Below are positions 19,000 through 30,197 of a DNA stretch of 64,000 bases, in pieces. The notes beneath the pieces were generated by a model. That model was not told the DNA's origin. It was given only the letters and a program-made list of their open reading frames with translations, and searched no databases. A program made the position numbers and the translations under genes. Position 1 is the first letter of the stretch, and every line of letters starts with the position of its first letter. The stretch is from Clostridiaceae bacterium (GTDB taxonomy: Bacteria > Bacillota > Clostridia > Peptostreptococcales > T1SED10-28). Location of the stretch: assembly GCA_003553525.1 (NCBI GenBank), contig PWEO01000163.1, positions 1 through 64,000 on the forward strand, read 5' to 3'.

Positions 19000-19833
19000 A
19001 TGAAAATCATGAATCATGAAATGCTAGAACAAAAGGCCGTAATTATGCGTAAGGATATTGTGGAAATGCTTTACAAATCCGGTTCCGGTCATCCCGGGGG
19101 GTCCCTTTCCGCAGTGGAGATCCTCAGTGCTTTGTATTTTAAAGTAATGAACGTGGACGAGAAAAACCCGAGATGGCAGGAACGGGATCGATTTGTGCTG
19201 TCCAAAGGTCATGCTGCGCCGGTACTTTACGCAGCCCTGGCAGAAAAAGGATTTTTTCCAAAAAGCGAACTGTGGAACCTGCGGAAAATCGGATCCTTAT
19301 TGCAGGGACATCCGGAAATGAAAAACATACCCGGAGTGGATATGTCCACAGGATCTCTGGGCCAAGGATTTTCCACCGCCGTGGGAATGGCCTTGGGACT
19401 GAAAACCGACAACAGCAACAGTCGGGTATTTGCCTTGTTGGGAGATGGAGAACTTCAAGAAGGAATTGTTTGGGAAGCAGCCATGGCGGCGTCTCATTAT
19501 AAGCTGGAAAATCTTACGGCCTTTGTAGATTATAACGGTCTGCAAATTGACGGACCGAATGAAGAAGTTATGGGGGTACACCCTGTTACTGATAAATTTA
19601 AAGCCTTCGGCTGGAACGTACTGACTGCTGACGGTCATGATTTCGGTGAGATTTTAGAAGCGATAGAAATTGCAAAAACATATAAAGGCAAACCTACAAT
19701 GATCGTTGCCAGAACCGTAAAAGGGAAAGGTGTGTCCTTTATGGAAGATCAGGCCGGTTGGCATGGAAAAGCACCGAATAAAGAAGAACGGGATCAAGCA
19801 ATGAATGAACTGGGAGGGTTGGATCATGAGTAA
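19000..19833 (+). CDS. Transketolase, N-terminal subunit
   Basis: 277 aa; [50 protein letters not shown]. Confidence 0.95.
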   Translation: MKIMNHEMLEQKAVIMRKDIVEMLYKSGSGHPGGSLSAVEILSALYFKVMNVDEKNPRWQERDRFVLSKGHAAPVLYAALAEKGFFPKSELWNLRKIGSLLQGHPEMKNIPGVDMSTGSLGQGFSTAVGMALGLKTDNSNSRVFALLGDGELQEGIVWEAAMAASHYKLENLTAFVDYNGLQIDGPNEEVMGVHPVTDKFKAFGWNVLTADGHDFGEILEAIEIAKTYKGKPTMIVARTVKGKGVSFMEDQAGWHGKAPNKEERDQAMNELGGLDHE

Positions 19834-20764
19834 AATGATGGCTACAAGAGACGGATACGGAAAAGCTTTAGTGGAACTTGGAGAAGAAAATGAGAATGTG
19901 GTAGTCTTAGATGCGGACTTATCCAAATCCACGAAAACCGCAGGATTTGGAGAGGTCTATTCCGAAAGGTTTTTCAATGCGGGAGTGGCAGAGCAAAACC
20001 TGATCGGTCTTGCGGCGGGGCTCTCCACCACGGGGAAAATCCCCTTTGCCAGTTCCTTTGCCATGTTTGCCACGGGAAGAGCCTTTGAGATTATTCGAAA
20101 CTCCATCGGGTACCCGAGGCTAAACGTAAAAATTTGTGCCACCCATGCGGGAATTACCGTAGGAGAAGACGGCGCATCTCATCAGGCCTTAGAGGATATC
20201 GCCTGCATGCGGACCATTCCAAATATGACCGTTATTGTGCCCTCCGACGGAGTGGAAGCCATGAAGGCGGTAAAAAGAATTGCAGAATTTGAAGGACCTG
20301 TGTACTTACGACTGGGACGTTCCGGCGTACCGGTGATCAATGACCATGAAAATTATAAATTTGAAATCGGAAAAGGTATCACTTTAAAAGAGGGGGGCGA
20401 TATCACCATTATTGCCACGGGACTGATGGTCCACGAAGCCCTAAAGGCCGCTGAAAGACTGGAAGAAAAGGGTGTGGAGGCGAGAGTTTTGAACCTGCAC
20501 ACGATCAAACCCATTGATCGGGAATTGATTATTAAGGCTGCTGAGGAAACCGGAACGGTTATTACCGCAGAGGAACATAATATCATTGGGGGCCTCGGCT
20601 CGGCGGTAGCGGAAGTGCTGTCGGAAAATATGCCGGTGCCTTTAAAGCGTATCGGTGTGGAAGACACCTTCGGCGAGTCGGGAAAGCCCGCAGAGCTTTT
20701 AGAGAAGTACGGTCTTACTCACGCTAAGATCTTTAAGACCGCCATTGAGATGTTGGCACGCTAG
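19826..20764 (+). CDS. Transketolase, C-terminal subunit
   Basis: [65 protein letters not shown]. Confidence 0.95.
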   Translation: MSKMMATRDGYGKALVELGEENENVVVLDADLSKSTKTAGFGEVYSERFFNAGVAEQNLIGLAAGLSTTGKIPFASSFAMFATGRAFEIIRNSIGYPRLNVKICATHAGITVGEDGASHQALEDIACMRTIPNMTVIVPSDGVEAMKAVKRIAEFEGPVYLRLGRSGVPVINDHENYKFEIGKGITLKEGGDITIIATGLMVHEALKAAERLEEKGVEARVLNLHTIKPIDRELIIKAAEETGTVITAEEHNIIGGLGSAVAEVLSENMPVPLKRIGVEDTFGESGKPAELLEKYGLTHAKIFKTAIEMLAR

Positions 20765-20944
20765 GATATCTTCATGCCGTTAAAATATGGGTGTATCTGT
20801 TGAAATCATATTTGCATGTGGAAATAATGCTTCCCTGTGAAAATAAAGACTGTGTACAGCGATAGCTGTTGTAGCTATGAAGTTTGGCTATCAGTTTTGG
20901 TTGTCGGTTAAAAAGCTAGGATGCAATTAAATATTGGAGTTGTT

Positions 20945-22549
20945 ATGATGGATAAAAATTTTATTAATGAAATAAACAAACGAAGGACATTTGCAATTAT
21001 TTCCCACCCCGATGCGGGAAAAACGACGTTGACGGAAAAGTTCCTCCTTTACGGGGGAGCCATTCGTCTGGCCGGATCTGTAAAATCTAGAAAAGCTCAG
21101 AAACATGCGGTTTCTGACTGGATGGAAATTGAAAAACAACGGGGGATCTCGGTAACTTCCAGTGTGATGCAGTTTAACTATGAGGGTGCCTGCATAAATA
21201 TTTTGGATACCCCGGGACACCAGGACTTCTCGGAGGATACCTATAGAACCCTAACTGCAGCAGACAGCGCTGTAATGGTCATTGACTGCGCCAAAGGGGT
21301 GGAGCCTCAAACGAAAAAGCTGTTTCGGGTTTGTAAGGATCGAAACATACCGATTTTCACCTTCATTAATAAGTTGGACCGGGCGGGAAAGGACCCCTTT
21401 GAACTGATGGAAGAGATCGAAAAGGTTCTCGGCATTCAGTCCTACCCTATGAATTGGCCCATTGGCACCGACGGAGACTTTAAAGGGGTTTATAATCGGG
21501 AGAAAAAAAGAATTGAACTTTTTCAGGACGGGGACCACGGCCAAAATATCGCAAAAATTGTCAGCAAGGATCTGTATGATGAAGGTCTGGCAGACATTAT
21601 CGGAACCGATTATTATCAACGCCTACGGGATGAGGTAGAACTGCTGGATATGGCCGGAGACGACTTTGATCATGACCGGATCCAAAGCGGAGAATTAACC
21701 CCGCTGTTCTTTGGAAGTGCTATGACCAACTTTGGCGTGGAACCTTTTTTGGAATCTTTTTTAAAACTGACCTATAAACCGGAAGCGAGAAATAGCAATC
21801 AAGGCATGATCCCTCCGGAAGACCCTAATTTTTCCGGATTTATCTTTAAAATCCAGGCGAATATGAATCCCGCACATCGGGATCGGCTGGCATTTATTCG
21901 AATCTGTTCCGGAAAGTTTGAGAAGGGCATGTCTGTATACAATTCCAGGACGGGAAAGAAAATTCGTCTGGCCCAGCCCCAGCAATTTTTAGCCCAGGAC
22001 CGGGAGATTGTGGATACCGCTTATCCCGGAGATATTATCGGCGTCCATGATCCGGGGCTCTTTAAGATCAGCGATACCCTGTCGGAAGCCGACGCATCCC
22101 TAAAATATGAGCGTATTCCCGTGTTTCCTCCGGAGCATTTTTCAAAAATCATTCCGAAGAATTCCATGAAACGAAAGCAGTTTTTGAAGGGGATTCAGCA
22201 GTTGGCGGAAGAAGGGGCGATCCAGGTCTTTAAGCGACCGAATATCGGTATTGAGGAATATATTGTGGGAGTGGTTGGAGTATTGCAATTTCAAGTATTG
22301 GAATACCGACTGAAAAATGAGTACAGCGTGGACATCATCATGGAAAGTATGCCTCACCGATTTATTCGGTGGATCGAAATGGATAACTACGATCCCTACC
22401 GCTTCAGTATCACCATGGACAGTATGCTGGTAGAGGATCATGATGGAAATCCCGCCATCATACTACAAAACGAATGGTCCATTGGAAAAGTCGAAGATCG
22501 GAATTCCGGTGTGGTGTTAAAGGATATTTATAAAAAAGACTTGGAATAG
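20945..22549 (+). CDS. prfC: Peptide chain release factor 3
   Basis: RTFAIISHPDAGKTTLTEKFLLYGGAIRLAGSVKSRKA; DTPGHQDFSEDTYRTL. Confidence 0.96.
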   Translation: MMDKNFINEINKRRTFAIISHPDAGKTTLTEKFLLYGGAIRLAGSVKSRKAQKHAVSDWMEIEKQRGISVTSSVMQFNYEGACINILDTPGHQDFSEDTYRTLTAADSAVMVIDCAKGVEPQTKKLFRVCKDRNIPIFTFINKLDRAGKDPFELMEEIEKVLGIQSYPMNWPIGTDGDFKGVYNREKKRIELFQDGDHGQNIAKIVSKDLYDEGLADIIGTDYYQRLRDEVELLDMAGDDFDHDRIQSGELTPLFFGSAMTNFGVEPFLESFLKLTYKPEARNSNQGMIPPEDPNFSGFIFKIQANMNPAHRDRLAFIRICSGKFEKGMSVYNSRTGKKIRLAQPQQFLAQDREIVDTAYPGDIIGVHDPGLFKISDTLSEADASLKYERIPVFPPEHFSKIIPKNSMKRKQFLKGIQQLAEEGAIQVFKRPNIGIEEYIVGVVGVLQFQVLEYRLKNEYSVDIIMESMPHRFIRWIEMDNYDPYRFSITMDSMLVEDHDGNPAIILQNEWSIGKVEDRNSGVVLKDIYKKDLE

Positions 22550-22607
22550 AAAAGCATCGGTTTATAAATTTCTAGATTTGAAATAAGTAGGGATTTTACA
22601 AAAACTA

Positions 22608-22641
22608 AAATTAAGGGGTAAAGGTGCCCCTTAATTTTTTT
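22608..22641. terminator. Bidirectional terminator between convergent genes
   Basis: aaattaagggg-taaaggtg-ccccttaattttttt. Confidence 0.8.
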
Positions 22642-23161
22642 CGTCTATTTTTTGCAGGATTGCCAGGTTTTTTACTAAATCCTGTTGGGAATCCTTTATG
22701 GGAAATTCTTCGGCTCGGAAGGGATTGTTCAGCGCCTCTCGATGATGATAACGGGTAAGAAAAATTACTGGAGACTGTGTGCCTATTTTTTCGAGGATTT
22801 TTGCACCTAATTCCGGGTGATGCTTTTTATAATACAGGGCTTCTTTAATAAACTGCGGAAGCATTTTTCCGGGAATATTAAGTTTAATGACAAGTACCAC
22901 AAAGGCTTTATTAATCAAGGTTAAATTGCTTTGTACTTTTCCCACGTCATGGAGAAGGGCGGCTTTGATTAACGTGGGATTATGTTCATTTATTGCCAGA
23001 CAGTCATAGGCAATATTTAGGCAGTGGCGCTGCTCCCCAATCCGAAGACGGCGAAACAGGCAGATTTCCTGCTTCGATAGATGCTTTTTAAGAAATTGTT
23101 GATCTTCTAGGGTCACCTTCGCAAATAAACCCCGGTAAAACTGCTTTATTCGATAAATCAT
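22631..23161 (-). CDS. HD-domain protein (putative phosphohydrolase)
   Basis: RHCLNIAYDCLAINEHNPTLIKAALLHDVGKVQ; likely start MIYRIKQFYRG. Confidence 0.8.
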   Translation of the reverse strand: MIYRIKQFYRGLFAKVTLEDQQFLKKHLSKQEICLFRRLRIGEQRHCLNIAYDCLAINEHNPTLIKAALLHDVGKVQSNLTLINKAFVVLVIKLNIPGKMLPQFIKEALYYKKHHPELGAKILEKIGTQSPVIFLTRYHHREALNNPFRAEEFPIKDSQQDLVKNLAILQKIDEKN

Positions 23162-23375
23162 GGATTCCCTCCTAAGACTGAAGACTCTCTTTGATTTTAG
23201 CACACATCCCCATGGGAAAGAATGAAAAATCCGTAATAATTATGTGAAATCAAAAAAAATAAAAGAACAGATTAGCTTAATTCAATTTAAGAAAGACTAA
23301 TACGGGGTAGAAGGTTTCCCTTTTAGAACAGGGGATCCTGGGTATAAACTGAAGAGAAATGACAGGAGGGATACT

Positions 23376-24317
23376 ATGAAAGCACTGTTTACTTACGATT
23401 ACGGTAAAAAGAAAATGCAAAGTATTAGAAATCTCGGCTACGAAATCATCCTTCGAAAAGAAAAAGATCTGGTATATGATGAAGAGTTACGGGATGTGGA
23501 GGTCCTATTCTGCTACAATCCCTTTACTACCTTAGACATTGGGAAAATGAAGAAGCTGAAATGGATCCAACTGTCCAGTATCGGTATTGACCAGGTACCC
23601 TTAGATAAGGTAAGAGACCAAGAAATCACCCTTACCAACAACAAAGGGGGGTATAGCGTTCCCATGGGAGAGTTTATCGTAATGAAAATACTGGAACTCT
23701 TTAAAAACAGCAAGACTTTTTATCATCAGCAGCAGCAAAAACAGTGGGAAATTGATACGTCTCTAATGGAGTTGTACAATAAACGGATAACTTTTATAGG
23801 GACTGGAAGTATAGCTGTGGAAGGAGCAAAGCGGCTACAGGGATTTGGTGTGGAAGTTACCGGAGTCAATACCCGAGGAAGAGACGTAGAGTATTTTCAT
23901 AAATGCTATCCCGTAAAAGATTTAAAAGAGGTTTTAAAGCATAGTGAGGTCGTGGTCCTGACCATTCCCTATACCGATGAAACCCATCATTTAATCGATG
24001 ATGAAGCCTTAGCGGCCATGAACCCCGAGGCCTATTTGATCAACGTTTCCAGAGGCAGCATTGTGGATGAGCAAGCACTGATTGATCATCTGGAACAAGG
24101 GTCTATACAAGGGGCTGCCTTGGATGTTTTTGAGCAGGAGCCCTTAAAAGAAGACAGTCCCCTGTGGGATTTTGAAAGGGTCATCATTACCCCTCATAAT
24201 TCCTGGGTGTCGGAAATGCGGAATCAACGGCGTTTTGATACTATTTATGAAAATGCGGATAGATTTTCCCGGGGGGAAACCTTAAAGAACGTGGTGAACT
24301 TGAATAAAGGATATTAA
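23376..24317 (+). CDS. D-isomer-specific 2-hydroxyacid dehydrogenase family protein
   Basis: 313 aa; ITFIGTGSIAVEGAKRLQGFGVEVTGVNT; LINVSRGSIVDEQALIDHL. Confidence 0.9.
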   Translation: MKALFTYDYGKKKMQSIRNLGYEIILRKEKDLVYDEELRDVEVLFCYNPFTTLDIGKMKKLKWIQLSSIGIDQVPLDKVRDQEITLTNNKGGYSVPMGEFIVMKILELFKNSKTFYHQQQQKQWEIDTSLMELYNKRITFIGTGSIAVEGAKRLQGFGVEVTGVNTRGRDVEYFHKCYPVKDLKEVLKHSEVVVLTIPYTDETHHLIDDEALAAMNPEAYLINVSRGSIVDEQALIDHLEQGSIQGAALDVFEQEPLKEDSPLWDFERVIITPHNSWVSEMRNQRRFDTIYENADRFSRGETLKNVVNLNKGY

Positions 24318-24399
24318 AAACTAAAACAAACCTCCCGAAAGGCATATTTAGAAGAGCTATGTCCGGAAGATTTGTTCATAATTACTTATAGATATACGT

Positions 24400-25128
24400 T
24401 TAAGACATTTGATATTTTTGTAAGTTTTCCTGAATGGTATTCAGGACCTTCACGGTGTTGTCCGAGGATTTTTCCTGACCCTTTTCCTGAGGAGGAAGAG
24501 GCTTGGAAATGACCACTCGAACCTTTGCGGGTTGAATGCGGCCGTTGTTGGCCTCATAAAGTTTATAGGAGTCGATGACGGTCACGGGGACCACTAATGA
24601 CTCGGCCTTTTCCGCAATTTTCAAACTTCCCGGTTTAAAGGGATTCATTTCCGAGGTTTTGCTTCTGGTACCTTCGGGGAAAATTACCATGGAATGATGA
24701 TCTTTAATTTTTTTCGAAGCCTCATTGATGGCCCGAAGGGATTGACGGATATCCTGTCGGTCGATAAACACACTTTCCGTAAAGTGAATCCATTTCCCGA
24801 TTACCGGAACTTTTCGAAGCTCCTTTTTTGCCACAAAGCCAAGGGGTTGATTTAGAACATAGACTAATAGCGGGATATCCAAATAACTTTGGTGATTGCT
24901 GACATAGAGGGCTGCCTGATTCTTTGGAATGTTTTCCTCACCGATGATTTCCAAATCGCAGCGACTGAAACGCACAATATTTCTTGAAAGACTTCTGTTG
25001 ATCCTATAAACCAGATTTCGTTTTTTATCCTGCGGGCCCTTTTTTTCATAGTAATAATGGATCGGAAAGGTCAAAGCAATAAAAAGCATATAGGATATAA
25101 AGAAAATGACAAAGAAAATATGGGTCAT
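24400..25128 (-). CDS. plsC: 1-acyl-sn-glycerol-3-phosphate acyltransferase
   Basis: NHQSYLD acyltransferase motif and VIFPEGTRSK. Confidence 0.93.
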   Translation of the reverse strand: MTHIFFVIFFISYMLFIALTFPIHYYYEKKGPQDKKRNLVYRINRSLSRNIVRFSRCDLEIIGEENIPKNQAALYVSNHQSYLDIPLLVYVLNQPLGFVAKKELRKVPVIGKWIHFTESVFIDRQDIRQSLRAINEASKKIKDHHSMVIFPEGTRSKTSEMNPFKPGSLKIAEKAESLVVPVTVIDSYKLYEANNGRIQPAKVRVVISKPLPPQEKGQEKSSDNTVKVLNTIQENLQKYQMS

Positions 25129-25350
25129 GGATAATTCCTCCTAAATATTTTATGTATTTACGGATAAAGGCAATTATAATCATACCATAAAGCCCTTCGG
25201 ATTTCTATATAAAAACCCTTAATCTTCGAGGGGGGGTGAAGTAAGAAAAAGTGTTATAGTTTAAATTCGTGGGTCTCTAAAATCAGCTTAAATTGATTGA
25301 AGGAAAATCCATAACAGGAAAATTGCAAAAGATGAAAGGAAGGAAAAAAA

Positions 25351-26184
25351 ATGAAAAACCTAAAAGTGCTGGGATGTCAAATGATGGTTGAGACCGAAAA
25401 GGAGAAGAACTTACAAAAGGCGGAGGAAATGGTCACCCGGGGTATTAAAGAGTATCACCCGGACATCATTATTCTTCCGGAAATGTTTAATACTCCCTAT
25501 GATAACAGCTATTTCCCGGAGTTCAGCGAACCCTACCCTGGAGAGAGTACATTAAGGATTCAGACTTTGGCAAAAGAACACGGAGTTATGATTATTGCAG
25601 GGTCCATACCGGAGAAAGGGAGAGGAAAACAAGAGATATATAACACCACCTATGTATTTGGAGAGGGTGGAGAACTTTTGGGGAAACACCGGAAAATTCA
25701 TTTGTTTGACATTGATATTCCCGGGAAAATCACCTTCAAAGAATCCGACGTATTGTCCCGAGGAAAAAAAATAACGGTACTTGATACAAAATTCGGGAAA
25801 ATCGGAATCGCTATCTGTTATGATGTTCGTTTCCCGGAGATTTTTCAGATTATGGAAAAGCAAGGGGCAAGATTGGTCGTTGTTCCCGGAGCTTTTAATT
25901 TGACCACCGGGCCCGCCCATTGGGAGTTGTTGATGCGCTCCAGAGCCCTGGATAATCAACTGTATGTCGCTGCTGTCTCACCGGCAAGAAACCTGAAGGC
26001 TTCTTATCATGCATATGGGCACAGTATGATTGTGGATCCCTGGGGAAGAGTACTGAAGGAGTTGGAAGAAAAAGAGGACTTTATTTATCAGGAGCTGAAT
26101 TTTGATTACCTAAAGCAAGTACGAAGGGAACTGCCCACCCGGAAAAATCGCCTGAAAGAACTATACGAGACGGTAAAAAAATAA
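25351..26184 (+). CDS. Carbon-nitrogen hydrolase (nitrilase/omega-amidase family)
   Basis: 277 aa; IILPEMFNTPY, GKHRKIHLFD, GIAICYDVRFPE catalytic triad motifs. Confidence 0.92.
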   Translation: MKNLKVLGCQMMVETEKEKNLQKAEEMVTRGIKEYHPDIIILPEMFNTPYDNSYFPEFSEPYPGESTLRIQTLAKEHGVMIIAGSIPEKGRGKQEIYNTTYVFGEGGELLGKHRKIHLFDIDIPGKITFKESDVLSRGKKITVLDTKFGKIGIAICYDVRFPEIFQIMEKQGARLVVVPGAFNLTTGPAHWELLMRSRALDNQLYVAAVSPARNLKASYHAYGHSMIVDPWGRVLKELEEKEDFIYQELNFDYLKQVRRELPTRKNRLKELYETVKK

Positions 26185-26211
26185 TTTTAATAAAGTTTTG
26201 ATAAAAAAATT

Positions 26212-26239
26212 TTGACATTGAAGCAAAATGTGATATACT
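26212..26239 (+). promoter_or_regulatory. Putative sigma-A promoter for the lysine riboswitch operon
   Basis: TTGACA-N16-TATACT just upstream of the riboswitch. Confidence 0.65.
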
Positions 26240-26261
26240 ACTAAACATTATAACTGAATAT

Positions 26262-26430
26262 AAAAATAGAGGTGCACTGAAATCAGTATTCGAAAATAAG
26301 GGGTTAAGCGACTCAGGTTTCGAAGAAAGGCTACGGTGCCGAAGTTTTTAAGGGAGGCTGAACCTTAAGGGCTGGGAGTAAGGTGAATAATCTTATTACT
26401 GTCATGGGATTCCATGGGGGGCTATTATTG
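26262..26430 (+). ncRNA. Lysine riboswitch (L box)
   Basis: aatagaggtgc...agta...gaaaggctacggtgccgaag...gggctgggag...actgtcatggg...ggggctatt; P1 halves aatag/ctatt pair; upstream of asd/dapA. Confidence 0.85.
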
Positions 26431-26490
26431 CTTTTGAAATACTCGCGAGGTTTTTAATGAAACTTTTGCGGATCATTTACGAGCGTATAC

Positions 26491-26519
26491 AAAACTCCCG
26501 GTTTCCGGGAGTTTTTTTA
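26491..26519 (+). terminator. Riboswitch-controlled terminator (putative)
   Basis: aaactcccgg-ttt-ccgggagttttttt between L box and asd. Confidence 0.85.
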
Positions 26520-26614
26520 TTCCTGAAAAAAAGAAATCTCAAAAGATATTAATAATTATTGTACGCAACATGTTTAAATCAGAAAAATTCAGAGAAAAAC
26601 AAGGAGGTTGTAAA

Positions 26615-27616
26615 ATGAGTTTAACAATTGGTATTGTTGGAGGCACAGGAAATGTAGGGCGAAAAATCCTACAGGTTTTAACGGAACAAGCGGTGGATAT
26701 CCGATCCCTTCGTTTATTTGCATCGCAAAAATCCCAGGGAGAGAAAATTCCCTTTCAAGACCAGGAAATCACCGTGGAACTGTTAACAGAAGAGGCCATG
26801 AAAGAGTCTTTTGATTATTTATTCTTTTCCGCCGGAGGAGAAGTGTCCAAACGTTTCGCTCCTATTGCAGAAAAGGCGGGGAATACGGTGATTGACAACT
26901 CCTCCCAGTGGCGAATGACCGAGAGGATTCCCTTGGTGGTCCCGGAAATCAATGGAGATCTTTTAAAAGGATATCAAGGAATTGTGGCAAATCCCAACTG
27001 TTCTACCATACAGATGGTAGCGGCCCTCAGTCCCTTAGACAAGGTCTACGGCATAAAGAAAATTAATGTTTCAACTTACCAGGCAGTTTCGGGAAGTGGT
27101 ATGGCTGGGATTCAGGAACTGCAGGAACAAACAGGGGATCCTAAGCGGGAGCCCAGAACTTATCCAAAGACCATTGCAGGAAACTGCATTCCTCACATCG
27201 ATGTATTCTATGATAATGGCTATACCAAAGAGGAGTTGAAAATGGTATATGAAACTCAGAAAATTCTAAATAAACCGGAACTTCCGGTGCAGGTAACAAC
27301 GGTACGGGTTCCGGTGATAAACGGGCATAGCGAGGCGATTTACGCTGAATTTGAAAAAGCACCGGATCTACAGGAAGTACGGGATATATTTCAGAAAACC
27401 GAGGGACTGGAATTGATGGATAAGCCCCAGGATTTAGTGTATCCCACTGTATTTGATGCTCATGATCGGGATGAAGTCTTTATCGGAAGAATCCGTAAAG
27501 ATCTGTTTGATCCTAAGGGTCTAGCCCTTTGGGTGGTGGCGGATAATCTTCGAAAAGGAGCCGCTACCAACGCTGTTGGAATTTTAAGCCATATGGAGAA
27601 GCTAAAGGGGGTATAG
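26615..27616 (+). CDS. asd: Aspartate-semialdehyde dehydrogenase
   Basis: IGIVGGTGNVGRKILQVL; IVANPNCSTIQMVAAL; aaggagg SD before ATG 26615. Confidence 0.94.
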   Translation: MSLTIGIVGGTGNVGRKILQVLTEQAVDIRSLRLFASQKSQGEKIPFQDQEITVELLTEEAMKESFDYLFFSAGGEVSKRFAPIAEKAGNTVIDNSSQWRMTERIPLVVPEINGDLLKGYQGIVANPNCSTIQMVAALSPLDKVYGIKKINVSTYQAVSGSGMAGIQELQEQTGDPKREPRTYPKTIAGNCIPHIDVFYDNGYTKEELKMVYETQKILNKPELPVQVTTVRVPVINGHSEAIYAEFEKAPDLQEVRDIFQKTEGLELMDKPQDLVYPTVFDAHDRDEVFIGRIRKDLFDPKGLALWVVADNLRKGAATNAVGILSHMEKLKGV

Positions 27617-27731
27617 AAAATTTCCAGTAATGGAGAATCGAACAGGGTAATATATTCGGATAGCATTACAAAATTGCTATGAATAAAAGACAAACTATAA
27701 GAGACCATACAAAATAAGGAGGCTATAAATT

Positions 27732-28634
27732 ATGTTTACAGGATCAGCCGTGGCGATTGTAACCCCATTTAAAGACGGAGAGGTGGATATGGAAAGTTTC
27801 GAAAAATTGTTGGATTTTCAATTGCAATCTAAAACCCAGGGGATTGTGGTACTTGGAACCACCGGAGAAGCCAGCACCTTGTCAGGACAGGAGCGGGAAG
27901 CGATCATTCGAAAAGCTGTGGAAAAAGTCCAGGGAAAAGTTCCGGTAATTGTAGGAGCCGGTTCCAATGATTATGAAAAAGCAGTAAGTTACAGCAAGCA
28001 GGCCAAAGAGCTTGGGGCTGATGGACTGTTACTGGTAACCCCCTATTACAACAAAGCCACCCAGGAAGGGCTTAAGGCTTATTACGGGGGGATTGCAAAT
28101 CAAGTGGATTTGCCGATTATACTCTATAACGTACCTTCCAGAACCAACGTCAACATTGAACCGGAAACCGTGGAAGACTTAAGCAAAATTCCTAATATTA
28201 TAGGGATCAAAGAAGCCGGGGGTGACATGGCCCAGGTTTTGGAAATCAAAAGGCGAGTTTCTCAAGATTTTAAAATCTATTCGGGAAACGATGACCAAAT
28301 TTTACCGATTTTCGCTTCCGGAGGCCATGGTGTGATTTCTGTGGTGGCAAATATTATTCCAAATCCAGTACAGGAACTCTGCAAAGCAGTGGGAAATCAA
28401 GATTTAAAAACTGCGATAAAAATACAAACAGAAATGCTACCCTTGGTTCAACAGGTATTCGCTGAGGTTAATCCGATACCGATTAAAGCTGCAATCTCCC
28501 TACTTGGTATGGGAAAAAATGAACTTCGTCTACCCTTAACCCCTATGAGTGAAGGTGCGAAGGAAAATCTGATTCGAGAGATGAAAAACTACGGGTTAGT
28601 TTTAGAAGAAGACGGGACTAAAGGAAAGGTGTGA
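27732..28634 (+). CDS. dapA: 4-hydroxy-tetrahydrodipicolinate synthase
   Basis: FTGSAVAIVTPFKDGEVDMESFEKL; VVLGTTGEASTLS; YNVPSRTNVNI. Confidence 0.96.
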   Translation: MFTGSAVAIVTPFKDGEVDMESFEKLLDFQLQSKTQGIVVLGTTGEASTLSGQEREAIIRKAVEKVQGKVPVIVGAGSNDYEKAVSYSKQAKELGADGLLLVTPYYNKATQEGLKAYYGGIANQVDLPIILYNVPSRTNVNIEPETVEDLSKIPNIIGIKEAGGDMAQVLEIKRRVSQDFKIYSGNDDQILPIFASGGHGVISVVANIIPNPVQELCKAVGNQDLKTAIKIQTEMLPLVQQVFAEVNPIPIKAAISLLGMGKNELRLPLTPMSEGAKENLIREMKNYGLVLEEDGTKGKV

Positions 28635-28639
28635 AGCCG

Positions 28640-29368
28640 ATGAAATTACTGATTTGGGGTATTAGCGGAACCATGGGAAAAAACATCGAGGCCCTGGCTG
28701 AAAAAGAAAATTTTTGGACAGAAATTCAAGGAGTGGATTCGAAAACCAATGTTGTTGAGTTGAATAAAGGCGTGGATGTGATCATTGACTTTTCCCACCC
28801 TTCAAGCTTGGAAAAGCTTTTAAACTTTGCACTGAAAGCCGGTGCTCCTGTGGTTATCGCCACCACGGGGTTCAGTGAAAATCAGCAACAGGATATTGAT
28901 CGGGCTTCGAAAAAAATTCCGGTGCTCCAGGCCTCGAACACTTCCATTGGAATGAATTTGCTGTTTTCCTTGGTAAAACAAAGCGCCAAGGCCTTGGGAA
29001 GCAACGTGGATATTGAAATTGTAGAGTCCCATCACCGAAGAAAAAAAGACGCCCCCTCGGGCAGTGCCAAATCCCTGGTTGATTCCGTAGAGTCAGGACT
29101 TCAGGAAAAGCGTAAGATTGTTTACGGCCGGGAAGGGGAGAGCCCCCGGGAGACGGGAGAAATCGGGGTCCACGCCATCAGAGGCGGAGACATTAAAGGG
29201 GTGCACCACGTACACTTTATCGATGATATGGAGCAGATTACCCTATCCCATGAAGCCATGGACCGAAAGGTTTTTGCCAGCGGGGCCTTAAAGGCTGGAA
29301 AATTTTTGATAAACCAATCTCCGGGATGTTATACGATGGAAGATGTACTCAATACAAAAGAAGGATAG
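28640..29368 (+). CDS. dapB: 4-hydroxy-tetrahydrodipicolinate reductase
   Basis: ISGTMGKNIEAL; EIVESHHRRKKDAPSGSAKSLVDSV. Confidence 0.95.
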   Translation: MKLLIWGISGTMGKNIEALAEKENFWTEIQGVDSKTNVVELNKGVDVIIDFSHPSSLEKLLNFALKAGAPVVIATTGFSENQQQDIDRASKKIPVLQASNTSIGMNLLFSLVKQSAKALGSNVDIEIVESHHRRKKDAPSGSAKSLVDSVESGLQEKRKIVYGREGESPRETGEIGVHAIRGGDIKGVHHVHFIDDMEQITLSHEAMDRKVFASGALKAGKFLINQSPGCYTMEDVLNTKEG

Positions 29369-29469
29369 GGACTGTCAAGAAAACTTTAAAACAAAAAAAT
29401 CTTAAGAAAAGTAATAGACTATAAAAAATCCGGAAACATAATAAAAAACCGAAAAAAGGAGACTATATA

Positions 29470-30192
29470 ATGGAACCAATGAATGCACAGGAAATAATTG
29501 ACTATATTGCTAATAGCGAGAAAAAAACTCCGGTAAAGGTAACCCTTGCCGGGGATATGGAAAATATATCGACGGAAAGCTACGACATAGAAGCCTACTT
29601 CGAAAAAAACTCCGGGGTGCTGTTCGGAGACTGGAAAGAGGTGCAAATTTTCTTAGAGAAGGAAAAGTCCCGGATAGATAGACACCGGGTGGAAAGTGAC
29701 CGATGCTTTTCCGGGGTGCCTCTATTGGATTATCCCTCTCAGAAAGCAAGAATTGAACCGGGAGCCGTTATTCGGGAGAAAGTGGACATTGGAGAAAATG
29801 CAGTGATTATGATGGGGGCCATGATCAATATCGGAGCGGTAATCGGAAAGCGAACCATGGTGGATATGAATGTGGTGATCGGTGGTCGGGGTACCATCGG
29901 AGCCGATTGTCATATTGGAGCGGGAGCGGTGATCGCTGGGGTCATTGAACCTCCATCAGCGGATCCCGTGGTGATTGAAGATGGTGTGGTTATAGGAGCG
30001 AACGCCGTCATCCTGGAAGGCGTTCGCGTAGGAAGAGGATCTGTGGTTGCGGCAGGGGCCGTGGTTACGAAAGATGTAGCACCGAATACCGTTGTGGCAG
30101 GTATGCCGGCGAAGGCCATTAAAACCTTGGATGATCAAACAAGGGGAAAAACGGAAATCGTAGCCGCCCTTAGATCCTTGTCCGAGGAGTAA
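29470..30192 (+). CDS. dapH: Tetrahydrodipicolinate N-acetyltransferase
   Basis: 240 aa; DapH-type N-terminus plus left-handed beta-helix hexapeptide repeats ([59 protein letters not shown]). Confidence 0.94.
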   Translation: MEPMNAQEIIDYIANSEKKTPVKVTLAGDMENISTESYDIEAYFEKNSGVLFGDWKEVQIFLEKEKSRIDRHRVESDRCFSGVPLLDYPSQKARIEPGAVIREKVDIGENAVIMMGAMINIGAVIGKRTMVDMNVVIGGRGTIGADCHIGAGAVIAGVIEPPSADPVVIEDGVVIGANAVILEGVRVGRGSVVAAGAVVTKDVAPNTVVAGMPAKAIKTLDDQTRGKTEIVAALRSLSEE

Positions 30193-30197
30193 TTCCG

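Noticed and set aside
18905-19003. 32-aa ORF ([32 protein letters not shown]) ending at the transketolase start
   Set aside because: Possibly a coupled leader peptide but lacks a convincing SD; too short to support.
19173-19502. Same-strand overlapping ORF inside transketolase N-terminal gene
   Set aside because: Alternate-frame shadow of a clear gene, no SD or domain support.
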